Assembly (NCBI GenBank): GCA_009869945.1
Contig: WIXG01000482.1
Location: forward strand, 1-50,431
DNA length: 50,431 bases
Origin: Mesaphorura yosii
Lineage: Eukaryota; Arthropoda; Collembola; Poduromorpha; Tullbergiidae
Direction of reading: 5' to 3'
The stretch's first letter is position 1; each line of letters begins with the position of its first letter. Below the pieces are notes generated by a model, which did no database searches, was not told the origin of the DNA, and worked only from the letters and a program-made list of their open reading frames with translations. Position numbers and translations under genes: made by a program. Positions 34,734-45,400 of this stretch are shown here, piece after piece.

Positions 34734-35333
34734 CTACGCTGGTCCAATATGAATTCGTTCGTCGATGGTGCTCGAGTTCTTGAGCTCCTGCATAAAGCGG
34801 TAGACCACCCCCAGCCCGTACAACAAGACCAAAAGCACCGTCAGCTCGATAAGAATGTAGCCAAAGTAAAAAGTGAGGTGCGGGCTCGCCACGTGGACCA
34901 CGTAGACAACTATTCGTGCAAAGAGCAGGATTCCCGTACAAATTAGCCACAATTTTGCTTTGCCAGGATCGACTTGTGCAGTGGCCACAAGGAGAAGGAT
35001 CCCGAGCATAATATGAAGTATGCAGATGAGCAATATGGAGATGTAGATGATGGCCAAAGTCTGGTAATAAGATTGTATGCTCGACACATACCACCTCTGA
35101 GTCCATTCTGGAGAGGTGATTGTATAGTGAAATGCGTAGGCGAAGAGTACTCCGACAGCAAGGCAGGCAAGCTGTAAGTAAGATGTAGTTCAGGCTTAAA
35201 TTGGACGAATTATTGGCTAGTAAAAGTTTACAAAGTCCTTACAACTAAGACAATGGCCACAATTTTGGACCCTGCCCGAAGTGAGCAGTAGAAACAGCAC
35301 GTTGACTGAGCTATATCGACTGCTTTTGCTGGA
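34734..35333 (-). CDS. four-TM membrane protein (DUF4728-like), 5' end missing
   Basis: Two exons, 35333-35243 and 35171-34734, join in phase 0 and give the last about 175 residues. Exon A has a Cys-rich juxtamembrane start (STCCFYCSLRAGSKIVAIVLV) opening the first membrane helix; three more helices follow, including LAIIYISILLICILHIMLGI, LWLICTGILLFARIVVYVV and FGYILIELTVLLVLLYGLGV. The CCFYCSLRxG opening and four-helix layout resemble small arthropod DUF4728/LAPTM-like proteins. No start codon is in exon A; the first exon must lie further upstream (above 35340) and I could not identify it. Confidence 0.55.
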
Positions 35334-35939
35334 CTGAATAAATCTCACCAGTTTAAAAAAGAACAGGACCAGAATTTATACATTTCCTTCCTTAACGGTC
35401 GCTGAAGTGCAAAATTTAGCATTTATTGGTCACACAGAAAGAAAGAAAAAGCCAGATTCAAGATGCAAGTTTTTCAGTTCATTCATTCAAACAGGTTATA
35501 TTGTCCATGAATAATTGTGGCGTGCAATTTGGGATGCGTGTACAAATATTGCAAAATTCATTTCATATGAAATTAGTTAGTTATGAAATGCATCCTCCGC
35601 TGTAAAAATACAGTTCCCTTGTAGTAAAGTACTCAGCTTTGACGAATTAATCTTGACATAAAAAAAACTGTTACAAGAAAGCATGTTCACACGAATGCCA
35701 GCACGTTCCTGAATTTGAATGTTTGTTGGTAAAGTTGAGCATGCCAAATATCAGGACACAGCAGCAGAGTGTGGGTAATTTCGTGGAAAATAAACTCGTC
35801 CTGAAGTGTTGCATGCACTATTCGGTTTGACCGTCAACTTCAAGTGTTGCTGTCAATTCTAAACAAGTTCATGAGAATTGCAAAACCCATCTGCTGATAT
35901 GCAATTTTCAAGGGCATTATTGACCATCGAAACTGAAAA
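35334..35939. other. intergenic
   Basis: AT-rich; may contain the missing first exon of the four-TM gene. No repeat seen. Confidence 0.4.
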
Positions 35940-35947
35940 TATAAAAG
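35940..35947 (+). promoter_or_regulatory. TATA box of the metalloprotease gene
   Basis: TATAAAAG stands 75 bases before the ATG at 36015; GTCATCC about 31 bases downstream may serve as initiator. Confidence 0.55.
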
Positions 35948-36014
35948 GAGAGCCCCAACGGTCATCCAAAAAAAAATTCCTTGTTTTAATTCTAGGTCAG
36001 CTTTGTTATTGAGA

Positions 36015-37572
36015 ATGAAGATCATTGCTATTTTGCTTCTGGTTGGGTTGGCCATGATAGCCATCGCCGAAGAGGAGCAGATCCAGGTTCAGGTTCGACT
36101 TTCCGAAACGGTCCAGAATGGATTCCGTGTGTCATTTCAAGGGCCCACGGCTCTAAACGACCTCCATCTCACCCCGGCGGCCCCGTCTTCCCTCCTTAGC
36201 CCTGATATTCAAGTCTTACGCTTAGATTCAGTTGACGAAGCTACCGGCCAGGTTCAATATGACCGATGGATGCCATCCACGCTAGAAATAGCTTCCGCCC
36301 ACGCATTTCATATCGACTCCAAGTCAAATTCCGTTGTTCGGGTGCACCACGACCCCGAAAGTGGCCAACATCGACTCGTAAGTCTACAAAATTCAAATTT
36401 ATGGCAAATTTTCTTTACAAGCGGCCATTTAACAAGTCATTTTTCTATTTCTTGACTGTAGAACGGAATTTTGAACGGAGTCGCAATTTCACACAATGGA
36501 AATGAGCACGTTTTTACAAGAGCACAGGAACTATCCGAGCAAAAGATGGACTTTATCAACTTGGGCCGGAATTTGACCACAATTCACGAAAATGAAGGAG
36601 CAGCACCGCGGGTTACGGCCATCGTCGAACTCATGATCGTCTGCGATAAAGAATTCGGTGACCTCTTCGCACATAACCGACAGCGAATCTTAGACTATTG
36701 GACAGTGTACATGTACGATGTAAACAGACGCTACGCAACATTGACTAGCGACGCGGTCTCATTTCGAGTGAATGGTATTCTCATTATTGGCAATATAGCT
36801 GGACAGCCCTTCATTGAACAGGCACGGGGGCCCGATGGGCGAGCTGAGTTTGGTCGAATTTTGGACCTGTACACGTACTGGGTGTATCAACAAATGAATA
36901 GTTGGCCAGCATTTGATTTGGCGCCACTTGTGACAAATACGGCCTTGGAGTGGGGTGGCGGATTGGCGTACATGAGTGGTGCATGCTGGGTTCATAGTTC
37001 TTTGGGTCGACATTTTGGGACAGGGGTCTGGAATGATGGAGGCACTTGGGGTAGCTTGACTGTCGGAGCTCATGAGTTGGGGCATAATATGGGGGCACCT
37101 CACGATGACGATGCAGACTACCCAGGCGGTTGCTCAGAACGGGGTTATATTATGGCTGGGGCTACGGACCAACTTCGCTGGTACTTTTCTTCATGCTCGG
37201 ACAGGACGGTCAGTAACTTCGTACGGTCATCTGAAGCGTCTTGCCTGCAGCGTCTTGATGGTACGCCAATTCTTGACCCGAGCTATTCTAACCCGCTGGC
37301 TCCGGATATGACGGAACAATGTCAACGATATTGGGGATCATCAGCGTACGTAGAAGAGGCAGACAAGTCGAATTGCTTATACATGCGCTGTGTATTCTTT
37401 AATGACGGTGGATGGTGGGTCCAACATATTCCTCCAGTCGATAATACCATATGCACGGGCGGGAGATGCTTCCGAGGAAGTTGTCGCCCGGTGAGTAGCC
37501 GTCTGCAGTAGATTTCAATTTTAGTCTTGCTGCGCGTTGTTCGTGCATATGAGTTTGTCATTTCAAGTGTAA
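36015..37572 (+). CDS. secreted M12B (reprolysin/ADAM-type) zinc metalloprotease
   Basis: Exons 36015-36377 and 36462-37490 are in phase; a GTGAGT donor at 37491 and an acceptor at 37524 predict a last exon 37525-37572, giving 479 residues. If that intron is retained the frame ends at 37511 (470 residues). It has a signal peptide (IIAILLLVGLAMIAIA), a prodomain, a catalytic domain starting near VTAIVELMIVCDKEFG, and the zinc site HELGHNMGAPHDDD, with the Met-turn residue in RGYIMAG. A Cys-rich C-terminal module follows (CLYMRCVFF, CTGGRCFRGSC), as in ADAMTS-like or venom-type reprolysins without a membrane anchor. The role could be matrix processing, digestion or venom; sequence does not say. 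Confidence 0.82.
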
Positions 37573-37629
37573 AATGCTATCAAAGAAAATTATGCGTTAT
37601 TAAATAGCACTGAAATATTAAGAACGGTT

Positions 37630-37907
37630 TTATGTGCTTGAAGTATTTTTATAATTCTTAACTCCAATTCCCCCCCCCCCTCCGAAGATGTGTGGATCCC
37701 GGTAGACAATTCTAGGCCTCTTGAGGTCCATACGGTCCTGGTACGCTTGGATCATCCAGCAGCAGACGGTCAGCAACAAGGCCATAAGCTAGAAGGGCAC
37801 AATTTAAAATTTGGCTAAAATTAATTTCGACTAAATTTAAAAATGGTCTACAGTCTACTTACAAACAACCCAAGGTACACAATTAACAGTATCCACAAGA
37901 ATTCCAT
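37630..37907 (-). CDS. tiny two-exon membrane protein
   Basis: Exon 1 (37907-37863, MEFLWILLIVYLGLF) ends at GTAAGT; exon 2 (37788-37630) begins LMALLLTVCCWMIQAYQDRM and continues to TAA, giving 67 residues with one hydrophobic segment spanning the phase-0 intron. An 11-C run at 37670-37680 makes the last 20 residues uncertain. A diverged copy of exon 2 lies at about 39605-39690. The two-exon plan resembles the PPxY genes next to it, but no PPxY motif is present. Confidence 0.5.
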
Positions 37908-38021
37908 CTCAGCCTACGGTTAAAGTGAAAGTGAAATGGTCAACATGGAATTCATCATTGTGCAACTGGTGGTGCAAATATCAGTTCCAAAAATAGCTAT
38001 CTTCCCACGTATTTCGTTCTC

Positions 38022-38219
38022 GTGCATCTATTTCTGCACGTCATTACTTTCTTTCTTTCTTGGCTGTTGGTGGTGTTTGTGTACTATTCACTGGAATTCA
38101 ATGACCAGACTCCCACTGTGGAGTGTGAAAATAATTTGCAAGTTCTCTTCTTACTACTGTCTACGTTCTTGTTCTGTCTACTCGTGATACATGGAGCCAA
38201 GAGCCGTAGAACCGAATGA
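38022..38219 (+). CDS. possible 65-residue two-TM protein
   Basis: The frame encodes two hydrophobic stretches (FLHVITFFLSWLLVVFVYY and LQVLFLLLSTFLFCLLVIHG) and a basic C-terminus. Its 3' half is repeated, with deletions, at about 39868-39960, where the frame is not kept. It may be non-coding DNA shared between the duplicated units. Confidence 0.3.
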   Translation: MHLFLHVITFFLSWLLVVFVYYSLEFNDQTPTVECENNLQVLFLLLSTFLFCLLVIHGAKSRRTE

Positions 38220-38353
38220 CGGTGTTACAAATTGCAGCTTTACATGGTACATTCTTTACATTGTAGTCTGTATCTGTGGTAGTGACGCACTCAGCTGAAC
38301 AATAAGTCCTGTGTTCTATTTTCGGAATTCAGATCAGAAAACATAAACACTGG

Positions 38354-38420
38354 TAGCGCGCAGTTTTCCCAAAATAACTTCCGCATTGCGGTGACTCATT
38401 CACTCTCCACCAGTCAGTCA
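38354..38420 (+). promoter_or_regulatory. conserved upstream block of the PPxY gene
   Basis: ggtagcgcg(c/t)agttttccc(a/g)aaataa and cagtcagtcagt are shared with about 40022-40095 upstream of the second gene copy. TCAGTT/TCAGTC fits the TCAKTY initiator; no TATA is seen. Confidence 0.45.
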
Positions 38421-38477
38421 GTTTACATATTGACGGTGTCTGGGATGCAAGTGGAACAAGCGCCAGGTTCATCAAAA

Positions 38478-38885
38478 ATGGCCACCCGCAGAAGCATCCG
38501 CAGTGACTGGGCATACGCCTTCCCCCTAATCTGCATTGGGGTAAGCAACCGAGAGCAGGGTTAAGTCAGCCTTAACTAACAGATTTTCTTTGTAATTGCC
38601 TTGAGTCGGATCCTGAAAGCGTGTGACAAAGCCTTTGGATCTGCGCCCCAATTCAGGCCTGCTGTGGCGGCGCAGCGCAATCGTCAGCGAAGCAGAAGCG
38701 AGGCAACCCTGGAGCCGGAGACCGTGTTTATGCTTCGCTCAACTGCGACAGCATCGACAACTTTCCTAAGCCCAGCGCCGCCGGCGAGGGACACCACCAT
38801 CGTCTTGGAAATCGCTGAGCAGCAGCTTCCGGCTTATGAGGAGCCGCCGACCTATTTTGAATCACTTTATATGATGTACTCGTGA
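38478..38885 (+). CDS. PPxY-tailed small membrane protein, member A
   Basis: Exon 1 (38478-38540) encodes MATRRSIRSDWAYAFPLICIG and stops at GTAAGC; exon 2 (38583-38885) begins IFFVIALSRILKAC, so the phase-0 intron cuts the single membrane helix. Total 121 residues; an in-frame upstream ATG at 38445 would add 11, but the start at 38478 is the one conserved in the copy at 40139. The rest is a basic then Pro-rich cytoplasmic-type tail ending LPAYEEPPTYFESLYMMYS, with two Tyr motifs, the second a PPxY-like PPTY. PPxY motifs bind WW domains, notably of NEDD4-family ubiquitin ligases; that partner is inference. AATAAA is at about 38898. Confidence 0.6.
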
Positions 38886-39010
38886 AAATTAGTTTGGAAA
38901 TAAAATGAATTTGTAATCGAACTGTAATAAAATTTTGTAAACAAACTAGAATTATCTATTTATTGGGCGATTCTTCTGAAATTTCGATAAAAACGTCCCA
39001 CTTCGTGGAG

Positions 39011-39417
39011 CTAGTCAATTTTTTGGATGTTATCTTCCACGGTCATGAAAAGCGACTGCTGGTACGTCGACGGACCTTCGGATGGCGGAGGTTCGATCAC
39101 GACCTCAGGATTCGGCTGCGGCTGCTGCTCTTGCCCCTCCTGGGGTGGCTTGATGCTCACCACGGCAAGATCGGGCCGCTGATCTTGCCGGAGTGGGCAT
39201 TGAGAATCTTGACACGCTCTCGAGCGGTTCAGGTTACCGTCGATCTGCACCACCAGTCTGAGAAAACAGCAACAGAGAACCGCATACCACACAAACTGCA
39301 ATCAAATCAAACTCCAATTTAGACGGTGGTATACCTGTTGGCTGCAATAAATGGCAAGCTTACGATGGTTACGGCAGGCGACGCTTGGGTAAGGAAATGC
39401 AAATGTGGCTGCTCCAT
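39011..39417 (-). CDS. PPxY-family small membrane protein, member A'
   Basis: Exon 1 (39417-39364, MEQPHLHFLTQASPAVTI) and exon 2 (39295-39011) join in phase 0 to 112 residues. Exon 2 opens with FVWYAVLCCCFLRLVVQ, a short Cys-rich membrane segment, followed by a Gln/Pro-rich tail ending EPPPSEGPSTYQQSLFMTV plus 10 residues. The STYQQSL part aligns with SYRQSV and SYMQSL of the members at 41323 and 41919; the first Tyr of the PPxY pair is lost here. It converges on member A, with a minus-strand AATAAA at about 38959. Confidence 0.6.
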
Positions 39418-39604
39418 GGAGGTATTTGGCTCAACTGGTTTGCAATTTGGCTCTCACTGGTAGGTGCGGTGATGGACGGACGTCAGAGTGAAAGTAAACA
39501 GAAACACAGCCGGCGTGACATTCACCTGGTTCGGCTTTCTCTCTTGAGAAGATCAATACTAATAAAAATAGCTCGTCTCTTCCCACGTCATCCCTACGAC
39601 TAAT

Positions 39605-39690
39605 ATGCGGAACTCGGAAGACAATTCTGGGCCGCTTGAGGTTCACACCCTACAGGTAGGCTTGGATAATCGTGAGCATAAATGCCACAA
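39605..39690 (-). pseudogene. decayed copy of the 37630-37907 exon 2
   Basis: The minus strand reads IIQAYL, a stop, then NLKRPRIVFRVPHI, matching WMIQAYQDRMDLKRPRIVYRDPHI in the gene at 37788-37630. A stop interrupts the frame. Confidence 0.7.
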
Positions 39691-40138
39691 ACTTCGCCTA
39701 TTGCCAATTTCCAACTCCTGGTGGACCCCTTTGCCAATGCCCTGGCCGTGACACCGTCCCTCGTTGACCCACGCCCAGGGAGATGGTTCCGGAAGAGCAG
39801 CCGCCGCCTGCCACGGAATCGTTGTATCTGTTGTTGTTGTCTGCTTATGAATAGTGTGTAAGTAATTTGCAAAAATCCGTTTGCTGTCTACTACTGGTGA
39901 CTCATGGAGCCGAGAGCCCTGTACTGCATTTACTTTGCAAATTACAACACAAATTGTAGTAACAGGGACTCTCCGAACCGGGCAACTTGTTTCGTGTTCT
40001 ATTTTTGGAAAATGGAAGGATCGGTAGCGCGTAGTTTTCCCGAAATAATTTGCACATTCCCTTGACTCACTCTGATCTCAGTCAGTCAGTCTAATTTTGA
40101 CTGCAGGTTCAACATTCGTTCATTCTTCTCAGTCAAAA

Positions 40139-40532
40139 ATGACCACCCGCTTCCGCAGTAACTGGACCTACGCGGGACCCGTGCTTTTCCTGGGGTAAGC
40201 AATCAAGAGCAGGTTTGTCAGGCTTAGCTAACAGATTATCTTTGTTATTGCCTATATGCATTGAGTCGGATCCTGAAAGCATAAGGCAAAGCCTAAGAGC
40301 GAGAGTTCGCGGCTGCTGTGGAGGCGCAGCGCTGCAGCCAGCGACGGAGAACTGCGACTGCGACCCTGCCTCCGCCAATCCATTTACGTTTTTCCTTCGC
40401 TCAAGTGAAGCTACGTCCACATGTCAGCACCAGGCGGCGGGATACCAGCGACGGACACCCCTGTCGTACGGAAACGGAGCAGCAGCAGCTTCCGACGCAC
40501 GAGGAGCCCCGACTTTGAATCACTTTACATGA
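40139..40532 (+). pseudogene. frameshifted copy of PPxY member A
   Basis: Exon 1 (MTTRFRSNWTYAGPVLFLG), the GTAAGC donor, the acceptor and the first part of exon 2 align base by base with member A, but one base is missing just before the donor, so the spliced frame shifts. That shifted frame remains open to 40532 and would give about 125 residues with no PPxY tail. The old frame, with stops, still ends with the ESLYMMYS codons at about 40519-40543. Either a pseudogene or an overprinted new protein. Confidence 0.65.
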
Positions 40533-40599
40533 TGTACTCGTGACATTGAATGACGAATAAAATGAATTTGTAATCATGAAATAAACTGGACTTTTTTGT

Positions 40600-40790
40600 T
40601 CAGTGGGCAATTCTTCTGAAATTTCGGGGAATAAGAGCGGCTCCTTGAGTGAAACTTTCCAATTTATTTTATCTTCCAATATCATGGAAAGCGAATGTTG
40701 ATACTTCTACGGAGCTTCGCACGGCGGTGAGGAGCACCGATTCAGGCTGCTGCCGCCGTCGCTTCACGCGTGCGGCGCAGTATAGGACGT
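40600..40790 (-). pseudogene. remnant of a member A' copy
   Basis: attcttctgaaatttcg and the following 180 bases align with 38967-39150, the 3' end of member A', but the reading frame is broken and the Pro-rich tail is lost. Confidence 0.6.
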
Positions 40791-40887
40791 CAAAATGAAA
40801 GTAAACAAAAACAAGCGGCCACCTGATTCCGTTTCCTCTATCGGAATTATCAATACTCGCGAATAGAAATAGCGATGCTTTAGGCGA

Positions 40888-40960
40888 GCGAGGACCCACA
40901 CCGACTTGCTTTGAATCTCTGTAAACGATGTACTCGTGGCTATGAATAAAATGTAAGGCT
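40888..40960 (+). pseudogene. third remnant of PPxY member A (tail only)
   Basis: The sequence around tttgaatctctgtaaacgat aligns with the last codons of member A and its AATAAAATG trailer; a TAA now replaces the Tyr codon of ESLY. Confidence 0.6.
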
Positions 40961-41322
40961 GTTAATAAAATTTAATGCTATTTTTAGAACCAACACAATG
41001 TTTACATGCACTTCTTCCTTGACGTAAACCTGTTGATACTTTTACGAACACGAACACAGAATTTTGTGGAAATTTGCCGGGATCCGGCGTTCCCTGTGGC
41101 TTCAGCTCTAGTGACCGAGGCGCTACACCATACCAATTAGAGTGCCTGACACGGACGGGTTGGCGGAGAAAACCGCTCCATGACAGAAAGATCGGGCGCC
41201 CTCGTACAGGGAGTCGCCAAGCTACAGCGAATAGCTTCACACGCTCTTTTCTTGAGATTACAAAAAAATGACAATAAAATGCACCAAGGTTGAAGCACTT
41301 TGCATTTATTTCCAACATGTTT

Positions 41323-41740
41323 TCAAAAGTTGTATTGCAGTCTCTGGATATTCAGGTAAACCGACTGTCGGTACGACGGAGGGGCTTCGTAGGGCGGCGG
41401 ATCGGAGTCGACGGGCTCCAGGGCGCTTGGGGGCGGAAGGGTCTCTGCTAAGGGCTGCGGCAATGGGAGCTCCTGTGAGGACGGAGGCTCGATCGTCACG
41501 ACGACAAAGTCAGATTCCCGCCGCACTGGTCGCCTAAACTGGCGCTCTGGAGAGGGCGTAGACGTTGGCGAGTAGGTGGGCTCGTCCAGGCCCTCCATTA
41601 GGGGCTTGAACATCTCACAACAACACGACAGCACGAAACAGCACTGAGATCAAATTACGAAAAATAATTAAGATTTCCATTTACATGACTGGTAGAACAC
41701 TTACAATGATAAAGGGGTAAAGCTCGCCAAGTGACGGCAT
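41323..41740 (-). CDS. PPxY-tailed small membrane protein, member C'
   Basis: Exon 1 (41740-41705) encodes MPSLGELYPFII and ends at GTAAGT; exon 2 (41643-41323) starts CCFVLSCCCEMFKP. Phase 0 and the intron position before a Cys-rich membrane segment are as in the other members. The protein has 118 residues, an acidic Pro-rich tail, and ends with DPPPYEAPPSYRQSVYLNI, carrying two overlapping PPxY motifs (PPPY and PPSY). This is the clearest PPxY member. A minus-strand AATAAA is at 41305-41310. Confidence 0.65.
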
Positions 41741-41918
41741 TTGGAATAAAATCAGGAAATTCACATTGCAGTACGAATCCGGAGAGATTCGTAGTGTAAA
41801 TGAACAGCTTTCACTGTTTTCACTGCACCGACGACTCGGGAAGGACGTCAGAGTGAAGGTAAATAAAAACACGTCTCTTCCCACGTATTCTCAGATTCTT
41901 TCTATTTCTGTTCACTTT

Positions 41919-42347
41919 CTACTTGTCTTCACTCCAATCAAGAACCAGCGACTGCATGTAGCTTGGGGAACGCTCGTACTCCGGAAGGTCTGGTTCGGCG
42001 CCGCCAAGCTCAGGATCCGGTGGCACCGAGGGGGGAGGGACAACACAACCGAATGCGCTGGCGCTGGCCGGGTGCCCCCGGTGGCGTACGCGCAGGTTCC
42101 CGAGTTCACACCCCAGGAGCATGGATCCCCGTCGTCCCTCGGCTGGGCGATCACCGCGTGGCTCTTGGTACGGCACCATGTGAAAGTGGCTGTCGAAGTC
42201 GTGGCTGACCCTCAGACCTTTTAGTTGAGAACCTTTTGGATTCTGGGAGACGTTCGGCAGTATCTTTTGAGAGTGCGAGTGCAAAAGTGCTAAAACAGGG
42301 TTAAAGTGCACCACATCCTCACGGCTCTTATCAGCTGTCACTAACAC
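41919..42347 (-). CDS. PPxY-family member D', 5' end uncertain
   Basis: The C-terminal half is Pro-rich and ends DLPEYERSPSYMQSLVLDW plus four residues, matching the tail of member C' in spacing of the two Tyr and the QSL. The N-terminal part lacks the clear membrane segment and no ATG is convincing; the first exon may lie above 42350 or the 5' part may be decayed. The RTK gene ends 67 bases beyond this frame's start. Confidence 0.45.
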   Translation of the reverse strand: MLVTADKSREDVVHFNPVLALLHSHSQKILPNVSQNPKGSQLKGLRVSHDFDSHFHMVPYQEPRGDRPAEGRRGSMLLGCELGNLRVRHRGHPASASAFGCVVPPPSVPPDPELGGAEPDLPEYERSPSYMQSLVLDWSEDK

Positions 42348-42413
42348 GAATTCGACTTGAACGCTCGGCTTCTTTACTCACAAAGCTTGAACCTAGCAAA
42401 CAACCACGCTTTC

Positions 42414-45400
42414 TTATTGAATCGTAAACAAGGTCATGGCGCTTTCGCGTAAATTGGCTGGGAGTTGAACGCCAGACGCCGGATCCATTCCGTCTCCGAT
42501 AAGCCGACGAATTTTCTCCTTCAGCTCCACGAATCCAACTCTATCTGAGAGTTCCATAGCCCAACAAAGATGTGAAATTTTGTGGATGTCCGTCGTTGCG
42601 TACGGTGGCTTGCGCAGCTCCCAAGCGTTTGTGACGCAATCAGGCTCCTCTCCAAGCGTGAAAATTTCCCAAAGCAGGACGCCAAAAGTCCAGACGTCCA
42701 TCGCCGGCGAGAGCTTCCTGGGCTCCGTTCGAGCCTCAGGCGGCAAGAGCCTGGCGTACGGGAACAAACCCTATGAATTTGAGAATTTATAACACGGGAA
42801 ATCGGCGTCGCTTCACCTTGAATTGACTTTGATTAACCTGCCTCTTGTGCGCGAATGTAAGGTCTGCCGTCGTACGCGAACCGGCGCGCCAGTCCAAAAT
42901 CGGTGACCTTCGCCACTCCGTTTGAGGCGATCAGAACGTTCTTGAGGAAAAGGTCCCCGTGGATGACTTCCTTTGTCCCCAAGAATTCCATGCCATTTGC
43001 TACCTGGCATGCCCAGCAGAGAAGATGCGTGGTGCAGATTATCCACGTTCTATCGTAGCCGGGGCTAAAGACGAATGGCATAAGCATTACTAATTTGAGT
43101 GAGAAACCCAAAGCGAGGTGAATTAACTCACGTGCCCTGGAATGTCGGGTCCAACCTGTCCCCGGCAGTCTGGTCCAGGAAGCGCCCCCTGCTTGCCCTG
43201 AGGAAGTTGTCAAGGCTGCCATGGTGACACAGCTCCAGAATCAGGCTCGGGGCCTCCACGTTGACTGTGACTGCCCCGACAAACTCAACAACGTTCGCGT
43301 GCTGACCAACGTAAGAGAAGATTTTGATCTCAACGAGGATGCAGCGGATCTCGTCCATGTCGTTCACGTCCCTGCATCGCTTCACGGCCACGTCCCTCAC
43401 TCGGCCATCATTCTGCAGTGTGCCCCGCAGCGCGAGGCCGAACCCTCCTTCTCCCAGCTGCTCTCCGAGCTCCAAGTCTGCAGGGTCAATTTCGTACCTT
43501 TCGCCGTCGTAAGCCAGCAGGAAAGCTCGGAAGCAGCCGTCCCGGCCCAAGTCGCCTTCGTGCCGTAATTCATGAGCCTCCTCCGACTCCGACATCTGTC
43601 CGTCCAGAAAGAGTCGGCGCTCCTCCTCCGTCAGCCGCAGCAGGAAATTGCGGACCGCCTCCGAGCGCGGCCTGCGTCGGTATTTCAAGACGAGCCCAAG
43701 GGAGATGAGTACCAAAGCCACCAGAGGCAGCATCAACAGCAGCCTCCAGTCCACGGGCCTGCCATCCGGATACCCGGCCTCAAAAGGCTCGTGACACCTG
43801 CAGTAGTCCTCCTGCGTCAGCTTGAAGGCGCCCGGATCCTGCTCCTTGAATCGTGCGTGCAGGAAAGGGAACAATTTGTACTTGAACGAGACGGTGAGGA
43901 ATGACTCTTTTCTGGAGCACGGCGAGCCCGTGGCCATGTCGACGCAGGGCAACCCTCCACCGCAAGCTGGTCTGGGTGCATCCCCCTCAAATTTGCTGAC
44001 ATAGTTCTCGAAGCGTCCGTCCCAGTAGGCTGGATCGCAGATGGAACCACGCTTCAGGACACACACACCGTCTTCCCGCAGAAACTTCACGTGTTGGGAC
44101 GGCTTAGAGTAGCAGTCACACACTCCAGACTCGTTACACGCCAGTCGCTTGTGAAGTTTGCAAAACGACACGTTCCATCGCGACGCCAGAAGGCGAGTGA
44201 GCCCCTCGAAGAGGGCCAGGCGGGCCGTCCTTTCGTTGAAGAGAGGACCCGACACGGCGGCCGTGAAAATTGTGGGATCCAGTTGGCGGTCGAGACTGGT
44301 CAGCTGTGGCCAATTCCTGTGCATGAGTTCTTCCATTGCCGGGTCGCAGGGGGAGTCCATGTCCAATGTCTTCCGCGTGGCGAAGTAAAGCAGGGAACCC
44401 GAAATCTCTTCCGATTTGCGAGCAAAGTCCGAGAGGAGCCCCGAGTTCATGCACACACATTCTTGGCTTTCGCTGACGCCGCCTTCTCCTCCCGTCACCT
44501 GAAACCTGCTTAAGCTATTCTGTGTGATACGTACTTTGGTCTCAGGGAGGAGGCCGGCGAGACTGCTCCAATATTTCGGGGTGCAGCGGTCGTCCCCCTC
44601 CGGTATCAGCCTGCAAATTTCGAGTCGGCGTGGGCACTCGCCTGACCGAGGTGGGAGGAACGGTGTGTCTGTAGTCAGGTTCCCGGGATCTACCATACAA
44701 GAAACGTTGTTGGGTGAGGTCATGCAGTACCAGGACCGAACAGATGGCACATCAGGCGGAAGGCACTGGCATTGACCGAGGGAGCTGCAGCTCAAATCCT
44801 GATACATGTCGCAAAATGGTCCTAGGAGCGAATTTGTCCGGTCGTAACTGTAGCGTACGGCCAACGCCGTTCCCAACTCCGGATCGGACTCAAGTAGATC
44901 CATGCCAGAGGCACGGCGGAGTACGTCCTTTCTTTTTTCTTCCAGCTCTACATCACACGAATCATTTAAACGAAGCGAAAACTTCGAGATTGATCGGGCC
45001 ATGGCATCCGATATATCAGCTCCCAGATTGTCTGTCACGGCGTTCCTCTTTTCGGGTGGTAACCCGAACCCAGTAACGGCCTTACGCGTTTCCTCGTCAG
45101 ATTGCAAAATATCAATTTGCCACCATACTTCGACCCTGTCTACAGACGAATTGCTGGCCAGCCTCGCAAATGCGCTCAGTGAGAGCGCGATGTGCTTGTT
45201 CCGACAGTATTTGCACACTCCCGTAATGCGAGCCGTGAGCGAGGTCATCGCCTCGACACTTGTCACAGTGATTCGAGACAAGCACGGGACTGGACCTTGA
45301 ATTGTGCGGTCGGATGTACTCAACCCCTCCGCGATGTAATAGGATACGAAAGCCAAGTCCTCAGTCGAGCTACAGTTGCATGGGTCGCAATTCAATTCTT

